Source: Campanula takesimana | Lineage: Eukaryota; Streptophyta; Magnoliopsida; Asterales; Campanulaceae | DNA: 64,000 nucleotides | Reading direction: 5' to 3' | Assembly: GCA_026119855.1 (NCBI GenBank) | Contig: JAOWBW010000383.1 | Span: 496,001-560,000 of the forward strand | Shown here: positions 44,258-55,105 of the stretch, one piece after another | Position numbering within the stretch: the stretch's first letter is position 1 | How the letters are laid out: each line of letters opens with the position of its first letter | The notes under the pieces: generated by a model | The model's database searches: none | The model's input: only the letters and a program-made list of their open reading frames with translations | Told to the model about the DNA's origin: nothing | Position numbers and translations under genes: made by a program

Positions 44258-45348
44258 AATGCGAGTTGCCATTTGCTGCTTTATATCGTAAATTTTGATT
44301 TTTTTTTTCTTTTAAGGATCTATTCATACATACACCAACACACATATACATCTATATTTAAGTATATATCTTGTGTATAGAAATATCAATTTTTGCCAAG
44401 AGCTGTATAGGAAATGAGATACAAATATTTATCCCCATTCATTTTCTCATTCATGTTTAGAACTGTTTATGTTGTAAGTTTGCCACATACGTATATCCAA
44501 GATGTGGAGAATGTATTGTAACAAGTGCATTTGTTGTTGTACATTTACTCAAAATAAATAAGAAAATACAATTAATGTAAATTTCTTGGTTTCAAATTTC
44601 TTGGTCATTGACATCTATTCGAGCTAATTGCGGTGTCAACAGTCAATTAGTATCATTCATCTTCTTTTATTTGGATCTGGGCCAGTGACATCCGACTGCA
44701 TAACAGTTGAATAGTCAGAATATCAGTCATTAAATTCAATTTCTGAATAGTCAAAACATCGTTCATTGTCCACAATTTGAACTCAATTTCAAGGTCACAA
44801 TAATATTTTGACCTCCCCATTTTCAGATTTCATCAACAAAGGTGTTCCAATTTAATCAAATTTATGAATGATAAATATGAACACTTCATAGTGCCAAATT
44901 GTCCCCTACTTGCAACATTTCCAAGGGAGGGATTCTTGAGGATTGCAAATATGAAATTAGTTTTGAAATTAAGAAGAACTAGTATGAGTTTAAAAGTTGT
45001 AAAAATAAATTGTTGCAAAATTCTAAATAAAAGTATACCTAAATTGAAAAAAAAAAAAAACTAGAAAAAAGAGAGCAAATAGTGCTACGACCGAGTCAAC
45101 TCAACGAGCCTAAATCTGAAGGCCGTCCGCTTTTTTTTTTTTTTTTTTGATAAGAGAAAATATTATTAATAGAGAAAAGAAACCCTAACTATATTCACTT
45201 GAACGCCTCCAAGTCCAAACCACATCTCCCACACTCCCTCTCCGGCCATTTCTGTTGGTGTTGTACGAAACCCAACAATTTCCACCGCCGCATGAACCCC
45301 ACAGCTCAGATCTACTGATCCCATCGCCACCCATTTTCAATCCAAGAA
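44258..45348. other. SYT3 3' region and intergenic DNA
   Basis: A consensus AATAAA signal lies at 44553-44558, about 300 bp after the SYT3 stop. Beyond it no gene or element is recognised; there is a poly-T tract at 45131-45149. The PPR leader lies directly before 45349. Confidence 0.5.
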
Positions 45349-45987
45349 ATGGCTTACATCTCCGCCTCAAAGCCGCCCGTCTTAAAACCCACCCTCTTCT
45401 CCGATCTCTCCCGTCTCTCCGCCACCCATTTCAAATCCCTCCGCCTCTTCTCATCCGATGCCTCCCCTGAACCCCTTCAAGAAACACCAGATCAACAACC
45501 CTCAATTCCACAACCCGGTCCCCAGAATCAAGAATCACTCCAAGTTGCAGTCGCAGATGCAAATGCGAATCCGAATCCGATTCCGAATCCAAGTCCAGTT
45601 CTTCCCCGGGGTAAGCGTCGAAACCCAGAAAATTTAGAGGATACTATTTGTAGAATGATGGCTAATCGTGCTTGGACTACCCGTTTACAGAACTCAATTA
45701 GAGGTTTAGTTCCTGAATTTGATCATAATCTTGTTTACAATGTACTTCATAGCTCGCGAAACCCTGATCACGCCCTCCAATTCTTTCGTTGGGTTGAGCG
45801 GTCGGGGTTGTTTAAGCATGATAGGGAAACACATTATAAGATTATTGAGATTTTGGGAAAGGCTTCGAAGCTCAACCATGCTAGGTGCATTCTGTTAGAT
45901 ATGTCCAAGAAGGGTTTAGAGTGGGATGAGGACTTGTTTATTGTTTTGATTGATAGTTATTCTAAGGCGGGTATTGTTCAAGAAAGC
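45349..45987 (+). pseudogene. PPR gene, 5' part (ortholog of Arabidopsis At2g37230)
   Basis: An open frame of 213 codons from ATG 45349. The first 40 residues are rich in Ser, Arg and Leu with no acidic residues until SLRLFSSDA, a likely mitochondrial targeting peptide. Then come NLEDTICRMMANRAWTTRLQ, ALQFFRWVERSGLF, LNHARCILLDM and DLFIVLIDSYSKAGIVQES, matching At2g37230 block by block (from memory). Similarity stops at 45987; the frame runs 19 codons into foreign sequence (stop 46047). PPR proteins bind organelle RNA. The central repeats, about 200 residues, are missing. Confidence 0.85.
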
Positions 45988-46070
45988 ATGTTAAGGGCGA
46001 ATTCTATTTGCAAGGCACCATTGTGTACAAGGCACAGGAATGCTTAAAATACCCTTACCCGGATACGCGC

Positions 46071-46282
46071 GTTTCGTGTAAACATGGACGAAATAATGGG
46101 TTTATTTCGCACACTTTTACACGAAATATGGCAAAGGTAGAAGTTGTTAGTTTCGCCTGATTTTACACGAAATAATGCGTTGAGTTTCACCCAAGTTTAC
46201 ACGAAACATAACACATGCATTTCACCAACTTTTACACGAAATAACACGATGCATTTCACCTAATTTGACACGAAATAAACAG
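46071..46282. repeat. Imperfect tandem repeat with TTTACACGAAAT core
   Basis: About five units of roughly 40 bp, each with TTTCRCC...TTTACACGAAA. The leftmost also has the core in inverse form (TTTCGTGTAAA). It lies between the PPR 5' part and the copia fragment. Confidence 0.75.
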
Positions 46283-46466
46283 TTTTTAACAAGGCTGCTG
46301 CATAATTCATACATCCAAACATCCAAACAAACAAATTTCATACAAACTGGATAATTCAAAAACCAATACATGAGACACACATACTATGGCCTATTTCTTG
46401 CAATTCTTGCTGCGTTCGCCGCATTTGAGAGTCGATTGAATGTGTCTATCTGAGCTCTGTATGGCT

Positions 46467-47580
46467 TTACTCACTTGGATTTTTTTTGAAACCAAGACTT
46501 AGGAGATGCTCATCAATTCTGGAATACCATGCCCGCGGAGCCTGCTTTAAACCATACAAGGCTTTTTTAAGCAGGTACACCTTATTCTCCTCTCCGTCCA
46601 CCACAAAACCATCAGGTTGTTCAACATAAATCTCCTCCCGCAAATAGCCATTAAGAAAGGCAGATTTCATATCTAGCTGAAATACCTTCCATCCATTTTG
46701 TGCGGCCAATGCAAGAAGCAACCTGATTGTATCAAGACGAGCAACAGGGGCAAAAGTCTTTGAAAAATCTACTCCAAACACTTGAGCAAATCCTTTCACC
46801 ACAAGCCTGGCTTTGTGTTTGTTAATAGAACCATCTGCATTTAACTTGGTTCTGAACACCCACTTCACTCCGATCACCTTCTTGTGATGAGGTCTAGGAA
46901 CCAACTCCCACGTCTGATTCCCTTCAATCATACGAAGCTCCTCCTCCATTGCTGATATCCATCTTGGATCATTTTTAGCTACATTAAAATCTGCAGGTTC
47001 TAAAACAACAACATTACACCTTTCGTATATGTAAGAAAGCAATCTAGTTCCCCTAACAGGAAGATCATCAATATTCTCATCCTCAAATGATAGAGGACTA
47101 GGAACTAGATTCACTTCTTCATCTTCCCAATTCCATTGTTGATCTTCAACAAAATGAACATCTCGACTTATTAAAATCTTACCAGTTTGGGGCTGGTAGA
47201 CTCTATAAGCCTTTGAAGCAGTGCTATAACCGATAAAAATCCCAGATTCTGCCTTTTTATCCAATTTATCTCGTTTCACACTAGGCACATAAGTGAAACA
47301 AACACAACCGAAAACTTTAAAATTCTGGACAAAAGGTTTGTAACCATACCAAGCTTCAAATGGAGTTTTCCCTTGCACCGCCTTTGTCGGAAGTCTATTC
47401 AGCAAGAACACAGCAGTATTCGCAGCTTCTGCCCAGAACTTCTTAGGCAGCCCTTTCTCATGAAGCATACACCGGACCATTTCCATTACAGTTCTGTTCT
47501 TCCTCTCACTAACTCCATTTTGCTGTGGAATGTACGGAGCAGTGAGTTGTTGCTCAATTCCAGCATCTTCACAAAACCAG
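46467..47580 (-). pseudogene. Copia integrase C-terminus and partial reverse transcriptase
   Basis: An open frame of about 370 codons begins WFCEDAGIEQQLTAPYIPQQ, with NGVSERKNRT (integrase, last catalytic Glu). It continues through KTPFEAWYGYKP, the linker, WISAMEEELRMIEGNQTW, VIGVKWVFRTKLNADGS, FSKTFAPVARLDTIRLLLAL, FQLDMKSAFLNGYLREEIYV and LYGLKQAPRAWY. It ends after GFKKNPSE; the YVDD-containing palm region and RNase H are missing. Although open, it cannot give a working polymerase. Confidence 0.85.
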
Positions 47581-47595
47581 GCTCTGATACCAGTT

Positions 47596-47802
47596 TGTAA
47601 TAATAACAGACTAAAAGATGAAAGACTGATTTATTATTCAAGTGAAAACTACTTACATAAATACAAAGAAAAGATAACTAACTTGCTGAACTTCTATCCA
47701 TGTTCCCATGTACTGCCACTAACATAAAACATGGCCACTACTTAGCTAAAAAACAGCAACTAAACTTGATAAAGTAAAATGCATAACTAACTCCTAAAAA
47801 CA
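47596..47802 (-). repeat. 5' LTR of the copia deletion derivative
   Basis: The minus strand starts TGTTTTTAGGAGTTAG and ends TTATTATTACA, three bases from the PBS. No second copy is seen in the window. Confidence 0.65.
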
Positions 47803-47810
47803 AAGATAAG

Positions 47811-48829
47811 GTGCAGCTACTGGAGACATTATCAACAGAAGCTCAGACTATTGTGAAGGAGATGGTGAATAGACATGTTGGTCCGAAGGATAATTCAATC
47901 TTTATTAGGTTGATAGAGGACCAGTGCAAGTTAGGCAACATGGATGCAGCTGCAGATGTGTTGAATGCTATGATTCGGTTGTCTGTTCCAACTGAGGTTG
48001 TTCATTATGGTGTTTTAATCGAAAACTTTTGTAAAGCTGGAATATATGATCGAGCGGTTAAGTTATTGGACAAGGTTATTGAGAAGGAAATAGTATTTAC
48101 TCCACAAGGTGCTGTGGAGATGGAACCAACTATGTTTAATTCAGTGATTGAGTACCTTTGCAACAATGGACTAACGGAGAAAGCCGAAACCTTTTTCAGA
48201 CAATTGATGAAAATGGATGTCCAGGATGAGGTAGCTTTTAATAATCTGATAAGGGGACGATCGAAAGAAGGTTGTCCTGATTCAGCTTTTGAACTTTTGA
48301 AAATTATGATCAGGAGAAAAATTCCTACAGAAGCGAGTGCTTTCAAGTTGCTCGTTGAGAGCTACTTGAAGAAAGGCGATCCAGCTGATGCTAAAACAGC
48401 TTTCGAGTGTATGATTGAAAACGGGCATCAACCTGATTCATCATTATATCGATCGGTGATGGAAAGTTTGTTTGAAGATGGAAGGGTTCAAACTGCAAGC
48501 CGGGTAATGAAGACTATGGTTGAGAAGGGGGTTAAAGAGCACATGGATCTGGTTGCTAAAATCTTGGAGGCTCTCCTAATGAGGGGTCATGTTGAGGAAA
48601 AGCATTGGGACGGATTGATTTGCTGATGACCCTTAACGCGTATTCGATTTTGTGTAAAATAAAAGAGAAGGGAGGTGTTACGGATCAGAGCAGCTGTAAG
48701 GAGTTGATTAAGAGTCTTAATGAGGAAGGGAACACGAAGCAAGCTGATATACTGTCGAGGATGTTTCTGGGAAAAGAAAAAAGCGTTGTAAGCAAGAAAG
48801 GGAAGAAACAAGCATCAATGGCTGCTTGA
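47811..48829 (+). pseudogene. PPR gene, 3' part, frameshifted (At2g37230 type)
   Basis: From about 47838 the frame resumes PPR similarity: EAQTIVKEMVNRHVGPKDNS, HYGVLIENFCKAGIYDRAVK, VIEYLCNNGLTEKAE, RSVMESLFEDGRVQTASRVM and KILEALLMRGHVEE. Near 48595-48602 two extra bases shift the frame. The correct continuation (ALGRIDLL, then TLNAYSILCKIKEKG, KSLNEEGNTKQADILSRM) is in another frame to the stop at 48829. Between GRIDLL and TLNAYS about 55-60 residues present in the Arabidopsis protein are absent. With the 5' break, the gene is a pseudogene carrying at least three lesions. Confidence 0.85.
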
Positions 48830-51186
48830 CTCTCATAAGTACAGTTTGTCTGCAGTCTTAGTATGAAACTTTTGTGGGAGGCTTTCTGTTTGCAGAATAA
48901 ATTGAGAGGAATTCAATGTAATTTGTTTTCAATTCACAGTCAAGGGGTTTAACTTGTTTTGTGAAGAATTATGGCTTCATTTTTTCTTCATTTTCATCTT
49001 TTGTAGTTAAGAAAGATAGGATTATCATTATCTTCTAAACAGGGGATATAAGTCCTCATCACAGCTTAGATATAACTTTCCATCTCTGGATTCCTCTTTT
49101 CCAATGGTTATGTAAGTTTAGTAGAGATACTCTGATTCAATATTACATGATTTTATGTTTGATTCCGTTTGTGTTTCTGCGTAGTAACAAAGATGCGTCA
49201 AAGTCTCCTTCGAGCTTATACTTTTCCAGGTTCCGGTTATTAAACTCTACTCCTTTCTTATTTATATCATTTCCTTTTGGGAGGGTAAAGCAATTATGTA
49301 ATTTATTTCTGAAGAGTAGTTAACTATCTTGATATGGCGAAAATGTGATTTCAAGTTATCAAGACTCATTTGATTTGGGGGTTGCCCCACCCAGGTATGT
49401 ATTCTGTTTAGTTTATCTTTTTCTTTGACCGACGTTAAGTTTGATATATAATACTTTCTGTACGAGGCTCCTTTTAGACCATGAATTGCACTGTTGTGTT
49501 CAGTTGTTGATGTAGTTGGATTTTATTCCACCTAAGTTGTTACGTGCTACTTGATATTCACTGAAGGTTGGGGATTGAGGCCTTGAAGATTGTGTTTGAT
49601 CTATCTTCTTCCATGTTATCTACATGTTATAAGTAAAATAGGATGCTATAGCTGGTAATATTTGGCGTCATGAGTCTTACGTACCACAATACAAATCTCA
49701 GTTTGTGAAATTTCCCTCGTTTAGCCTATGGATTAATGGGTACCAAAGGTACATGCTTGTCAGTCTTAATCTGCTGAAGATTTGATCCTTTTTTTTCCCG
49801 GTATATCCTGATTCACGGGCTCCAACCCATGTGTTCTATCATAAAGTTGGCTCCTGTTTGTGCAGGAAGTTAAACTCAAAATCAATTTTCTTTCACATGA
49901 TTTGACTGTTCAAAATGGTGCAAGTAAATGAGGAAAAAGAAAGCACATCAGAAAAAAGGGAAAACAGAGTATAGAGAAGGAAGTTGAGTTTTACTGCACT
50001 TCTTCACTGATTTCTCATCTGTGGACTGCTGCAGCTTCAAGTGATATTGAATTGTACTCTGTCGTACAAGTTGAGGTACTTATCCATTTCAACGGCTATG
50101 ATAAGTGTCGCAGTTAACTTGTCAATCGCTTTTAAAGATTGTGCTTTACTTGGTTCTACATTGCTTGTCTGACGATAAAATTGCGTAAGAATATTTCTTT
50201 ATTAAAAATCTTGATACTTATTTTGGAACAGATAAAAAAAAAAAAAAGCGTGATACTTATTGCGGGTTGGAGGAAGTAGGACTCGAAATGAATATTATTG
50301 CGCTAAACTTGGTAAAATCGGAATTTCCTTCTTTAGCAAGTTTTGTAAAGATATTTCATTTTGAACACATTTCATTCAGATATTAGTTGGGCTATGATCA
50401 GGTACAACAGAGGGAACACGGGAACACTTATCAGAGTGGTCCAATTTCAGCGCGGTAAGTCAAGTGACTCGGATCAACGGCTCCAGCACTTTCTAGGTTT
50501 TAAGCAAAACCCTAATGTTCATGAGCACTTTTTGTGAGGTGGGTTGGTTATCCATTGGATTGTCAAGATGTAGCTATTATGGGTTGTGGCTGTCATCTTA
50601 TGAGCACTTTTATTATTATTTTTTTAATGGGGAAAATTACAAAGAAGGGTCTAATTTTTGGGGGTGTTTGTGGAAAGGGGTCTTATGTTTCAAATTTGGC
50701 GACTAGGTACTTTTTGACGGTATTATTAACATTTTTAGTTAAGTCAATACGTGCCAAGCACATGCAACTTAACTTAATCTTGACTTGGATTAGGTTCTTC
50801 AGTAAAGGCAGTATAGGTCATTTGGGATGTGGAGTGATTTCTCCGACGAGAGAAACTTAGGAGATGGTGCATTCATTCATTCATTCATTCATCTGAGTTT
50901 TATTTGAAGATCGATTTGATAATCCGTTTATAAAATTCATTCCTAAGTCAGCAAGTCTGTTTCAAAATCAATTCATAAGTCCTCACCAACGATTGTTAAT
51001 TTGTTCGTGTCTTCGATTAGATTCTTCAGTAAACACACTTTATTATGCTTCTTGTGTCAAGTATCATTTTATGGACTTTAAAAAATATTTTCTATATAAA
51101 TACAAGATTTTATTAAAGACGATTATGTTATTTTTCAAGAAACCTTCATAAATCATTCATGTAATATGTACTAGTATATAAAGAAT
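48830..51186. other. Intergenic DNA
   Basis: No gene recognised. Near 50623-50720 GGGGAAAATTACAAAGAAGG resembles a MULE terminus, but no inverted partner is found. A short ATTC repeat lies at 50870-50892. Confidence 0.5.
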
Positions 51187-51188
51187 TA

Positions 51189-51442
51189 CTCCCTCTGTCT
51201 CAGAATGATAGTCCCCCTATTTTCATGGGTTTACGAAGGAACTTTGAGTAATAATTAAGGCTACTTTTAATTATTCTAATGAAATTTTTGAAATTGTTCT
51301 TGATACACCAATATAAATACTATTAATATCAATTTTTAGATTCACATTAACATAATTATAAGTAGCATTTATAATTGCTCAAAGTTCCCTCGTAGTAACA
51401 ACGAAAAAAGGTGGACTATCTTTCTGGGACGGATGGATGGAG
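51189..51442. mobile_element. Stowaway MITE
   Basis: CTCCCTCTGTCTCAGAATGAT and the complement of TTTCTGGGACGGATGGATGG form the ends; TA lies on both sides; 254 bp. Confidence 0.85.
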
Positions 51443-51687
51443 TATTAATTTATATTTTATATGGGGTTTATGGAAATTATCAAGGACATATATTATATTA
51501 TCTTAGCGGATTATTAATTTAGCACTTTATCTATCCCCGAAGCGGGTCCGACCAAAAATATTATCATAGAGTGATTTTATTAAATAATCAAGAGTATTTT
51601 CTATTGTAGCATTTGAAAACAGAAACAAAAATAAAATAACAAGAGTATTCAATCTCCCACCTTTTTTATGCTTCTTGTATTCAATTA

Positions 51688-51944
51688 CTCCCTCTCCCTC
51701 TGTCCCGGAATAAATGTCGCCGTTTTTTGAACGTTAGTATGAATGAATTTTGAGTGATAAATTTAGGTTGATTTAATTATTCTAATAAAAATGTAAAGCT
51801 TGTTAATGATACACCAATATAAATACTATCAGTAACAAATTTTAAATTTTCACTAGAATGATTACATTAACCTCAAATTATTGCTTAAAGTTCCTTCGTA
51901 CAAACGTCCGAAAACCGGCGACATTTATTCCGGGAAAGAGGGAG
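51688..51944. mobile_element. Stowaway MITE
   Basis: The ends are CTCCCTCTCCCTCTGTCCCG and the complement of CCGGGAAAGAGGGAG, both followed inward by GAATAAATGTCGCCG. TA lies on both sides. The left end has a small internal duplication of CTCCCT. Confidence 0.85.
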
Positions 51945-53568
51945 TATCACTTTATTGTTTTGGCCAATTTTTGACAGTTGGACAGTTAAAAAGAAGTAGG
52001 GTACAAATAGAATATAGACTTTTAGAGTTCAAGATGTAGACGCAGGATGTAACGAGGAAAGCCTTTGGAACAATCGTCCTCCGGCATAAAACCTCGGAAG
52101 GTTTTGGAAACCTGCCTTAACCTTCAAAATTAACTATGTATTTGAGAGGATTACAAAGACGAAGTATAGAGAGAGTTTACAGAGAAGTGAGTGTGTGTAA
52201 ATACATGTGTTGGTCTCCCTTTTATACTTGAAAAGTAAATAACAATCTGGCAAAAAAAATCCCTATAAATGTGGAGAATCTAGTGTTTGTTGCACATCAC
52301 GAGCTGTTGAAGTCTTGCTATGGATAAGGTTCATCGGTTGGTTTGTTGAAGATTAGAGTCTTTGATTTGACTGAGTCTTCATTTGGTCACATGGAAAATA
52401 TTATGATCCTACGAAATAGGGATCTGTTGACTGTATTCAGGTCGTCGGCTCAGGTTGTCATGTCAGGATGTAAAGTCAACATGTAGAGTCAGCATGTAAG
52501 ATGTAACTTCATGATGTAATTCTAGGATAACAACTCAGGGTAATTCAAGATGTCAAAGAAAGTCAAGGTGTCAATATGTAGCTCAAATTTTCATCCCAAA
52601 CAATTGCCCCCAATTTTTTTTGAATTGAGTGAATATAGAAAGTAAAAAAAAAATCCATAACTGCTGATATCCACTATCATGTATGAGGCGGTTGATGTAG
52701 GTGATGTAAGCTCCAAGGTGGAGGACGTCAACATGGTAGATCATGTTGATCCAGCAGTAAATAACACAAGGAAGGTGAAGAAGAGAAGAATGATCAGGAT
52801 ATTTTAGTAATTTCAGCGGCAGTATGCCATGGTGGTTGTCTTTAAAGACAATTTTTATTTGGTTTTATGGTATTTTTGAGAGTGTGTCCTCAAGATCAAT
52901 GTTTGTACTTTGGTTTATTGCATTCTGTTTGGACATGTTTGGTTGTAATTTGTTGGGACCATATCTTGTGATAATACGGTAATTACTTTGGATAAATTGT
53001 TTTTGCTTCCGGGCCGTGTTGTGGACCCTTTATGAATCTTTTGTAATGAACTTAAGTATAGAGTTTTGGAGGTAACATGTTAATGTTATAACTTAGAAGA
53101 TGTTCGACTTTTGGCAATGTAAGTGTTCGATGGTAACATGTTAATGTTACAAGTTGTAAACCTTTTAGTTAATGGAAAGATGTTATCTTTATACCTTGTG
53201 TTCCTTTGGTAACATGTCAATGTTACAACCTTTTGTATGTTTATCTTTTGTTCACGATTTTAATTAAGTGCAAGAAGGTAATCACATGTACATGACACAT
53301 TGACCCACTTACAACTTAACTAAAACATGAAAAACTTGCGCCCAGGCGAAGGTGTAAAAACCTTAAACACTTAAGAAAGGTGTAAAACATTTAAACCTTT
53401 GAAAGGTGTGTACTTTACATCTTAGATGAAATTTGAACTTGTTGTTCCTTAGACTCTTCTTATAGCATCCTGAAAGCTTGGATCAACATGTTAGTGTTTT
53501 GACAACTTGAACCTTAGAAACTTGAGTAATCGTGTAGACATCTTGAATATTTTGCAACTTGAACCAGT
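51945..53568. other. Intergenic DNA with LTR-like trace
   Basis: Around 52590-52620 the minus strand reads AATTGGGGGCAATTGTTTGG, like a polypurine tract followed by an LTR start. The stretch down to about 52000 repeats ACATCTTGA-like phrases. No partner LTR is seen, so it is noted only as a trace. A short plus-strand open stretch ends near 52808 (NNTRKVKKRRMIRIF) with no assigned family. Confidence 0.35.
53071..53226. repeat. Three spaced copies of a GTAACAT...ATGTTAC palindrome
   Basis: GGTAACATGTTAATGTTA(C) occurs at 53071-53089, 53132-53150 and (with one change) 53208-53226. Each can form a 7-bp stem. Flanks are not repeated, so this is not a simple tandem array. Confidence 0.7.
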
Positions 53569-53788
53569 TGTAGACACCCCGCCTTGGACCACTCACCCTG
53601 ATTGCACATTTTGACTTTGTGTTTCTTCTTGTTTTAAGTGTTTTTGGTTAGTTTCTGTTATTTTTGTTAAGTTCCTGACTGACTCCGTTAAGTTCAGGGA
53701 CTAAACTGAATAACAGTTCTAACTTTCCAGTCTATTCTGTCAAAAAAGTCTTTTCAAAGTCGCACGCCTCCGCCTCCATAGGTCAGAC

Positions 53789-53826
53789 GCGCGCGCCTTC
53801 CGCCTCTATAGGCAGGAGGCGCGCGC
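53789..53826. repeat. GC-rich hairpin, copy 1
   Basis: GCGCGCGCCTTCCGCC pairs with GGCAGGAGGCGCGCGC across a six-base loop, with two mismatches. Confidence 0.8.
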
Positions 53827-53865
53827 ATCTGGGTGTCAGTTACAGATTCTATCCAAGAATACCAC

Positions 53866-53960
53866 TCAAAGGGATAATGAGTCCTTTATTGACTTTACAA
53901 GGAGGTGGAATGACAAGCTCGCCGAAATAGTAGAGAGGCCTAACACAAAAGAGTTTCTGT
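53866..53960 (+). pseudogene. Gag scrap between duplicated LTR blocks
   Basis: One plus-strand frame reads TTQRDNESFIDFTRRWNDKL then AEIVERPNTKEF. This fits the capsid (retrotransposon gag) pattern QGxDESFxxFxxRWRxK of Ty3-gypsy elements. It is about 30 codons long and out of place inside an LTR. Confidence 0.5.
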
Positions 53961-54095
53961 TACTTCTGTTAAGTTCCTGACTGACTCCGTTACGTTAAGT
54001 TCAGGGACTAAACTGAATAACAGTTCTAACTTTCCAATCCATTCTGTCAAAAAAGCCTTTTTAAAGTCGCGCGCCTCCGACTCCATAGGTCAGAC

Positions 54096-54133
54096 GCGCG
54101 CGCCTTCCGCCTCTATAGGCAGGAGACGCGCGC
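54096..54133. repeat. GC-rich hairpin, copy 2
   Basis: Same hairpin as 53789-53826 in the second copy of the 210-bp block, with one stem position changed. Confidence 0.8.
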
Positions 54134-55105
54134 ATCTGAGCGTCAGTTACAGATTCTGTCCATGAATCCCTCCCTTGCTCAATTTACATGATTTTGCTCG
54201 GAAAATCCTTCTTTGTGATTTCGTTTTGGCACAAAAAACAACCCATTTCTACCTATAAAAACCCCTCTTCTTCACCATTGAAAAGGAGGGCTTTTGTGAT
54301 TAAGAAAATTATACAGAAACACTTTTCAAGGAATTTTCAAGGCATTCTCCAAAGAAGTACTTGAAGCTACTTGAAGTTTAGGTAATACTGCTCTTTCCTC
54401 TCTTCTCTATACTTCATCTATACTCTTCTTATTTTATTTCACCAAAGTGTGCAATCACCTAAACCATTTTGGGACATGACACCAAAGGCCCCTTCATTCC
54501 ATTGAAGTTGGCCAAGGAGTTATCTCCATATATTCAACCCCTCTTTTAAACCCCTTAAATCTTATTTTCAAAGAATAGGAAGAACACATCATTTTTTATG
54601 TAGATTATGAACAAGCAAGACCAACGTTAGTTGGGCGAAATGAGTGTTTAAGTACTTCCCATTTCATAACCTAACCCCCGAACCTCAATACACGGATCTC
54701 TAGTTTTCGTAATAAAACTTAGGCTAATTATTAGATTTTTCTTATGTTCCTCTAAAATATAGGTGGCGACTCTAAACAATCTTTAAAACCAAGTTAGACA
54801 TCCTAGGACAAAACGCGCGCGCTCTAGCCAAGCCGCGGTTGCTCCGCCCCGGGGTATCTACACAAGTATGTAAGTCAACTTGACTAAAATAAATGCTTTT
54901 CGAGTATCCTTGCAAAACAGAGACATCTTAGGGTTGGGTGTTAGCTTAGCTAACAATCCTCTGATGCTTAAGTCAGTAGGTGTTTGATGAGAATAAATAG
55001 AATTGAAATTACGTAAATGAAATAACTCAATATAAATGCATACCTGATTTTCTGAATTCAATTTGCAAGCTACAACTTACATGAAGTACAACTTGAGATG
55101 CACTG

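Larger units (their letters stand above)
46047..47810 (-). mobile_element. Copia deletion derivative separating the two PPR parts
   Basis: In element sense (minus strand): an LTR of 207 bp (47802-47596), PBS TGGTATCAGAGC (47592-47581), then directly the integrase C-terminal coding and half of reverse transcriptase (47580-46467). Everything between PBS and integrase (gag, protease, integrase core) is gone, as are RNase H and the 3' LTR. The left boundary is uncertain because 46050-46460 is unassigned. Host sequence lost with the insertion shows that a deletion accompanied or followed it. Confidence 0.75.
53569..54862 (+). mobile_element. Solo LTR of a gypsy-type element with internal duplication
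   Basis: Starts TGTAGACACCCCGCC, ends GGGGTATCTACA, and is flanked by CCAGT and CAAGT (four of five bases agree). CTATAAAAACCCC near 54256 looks like its TATA box. A 210-bp block is present twice (53654-53864 and 53953-54167), with a short gag-like scrap between the copies. No internal region or second LTR is present. Confidence 0.55.

Noticed and set aside
48005..48346. Minus-strand 113-codon frame
   Set aside because: It is antisense to well-conserved PPR coding sequence.
50623..50720. MULE terminus
   Set aside because: The sequence resembles the MULE ends in this window, but no inverted partner lies within several kb.
52000..52602. Gypsy-type LTR
   Set aside because: A polypurine-like tract and LTR-like start are present, but there is no partner, no defined end and no target duplication.
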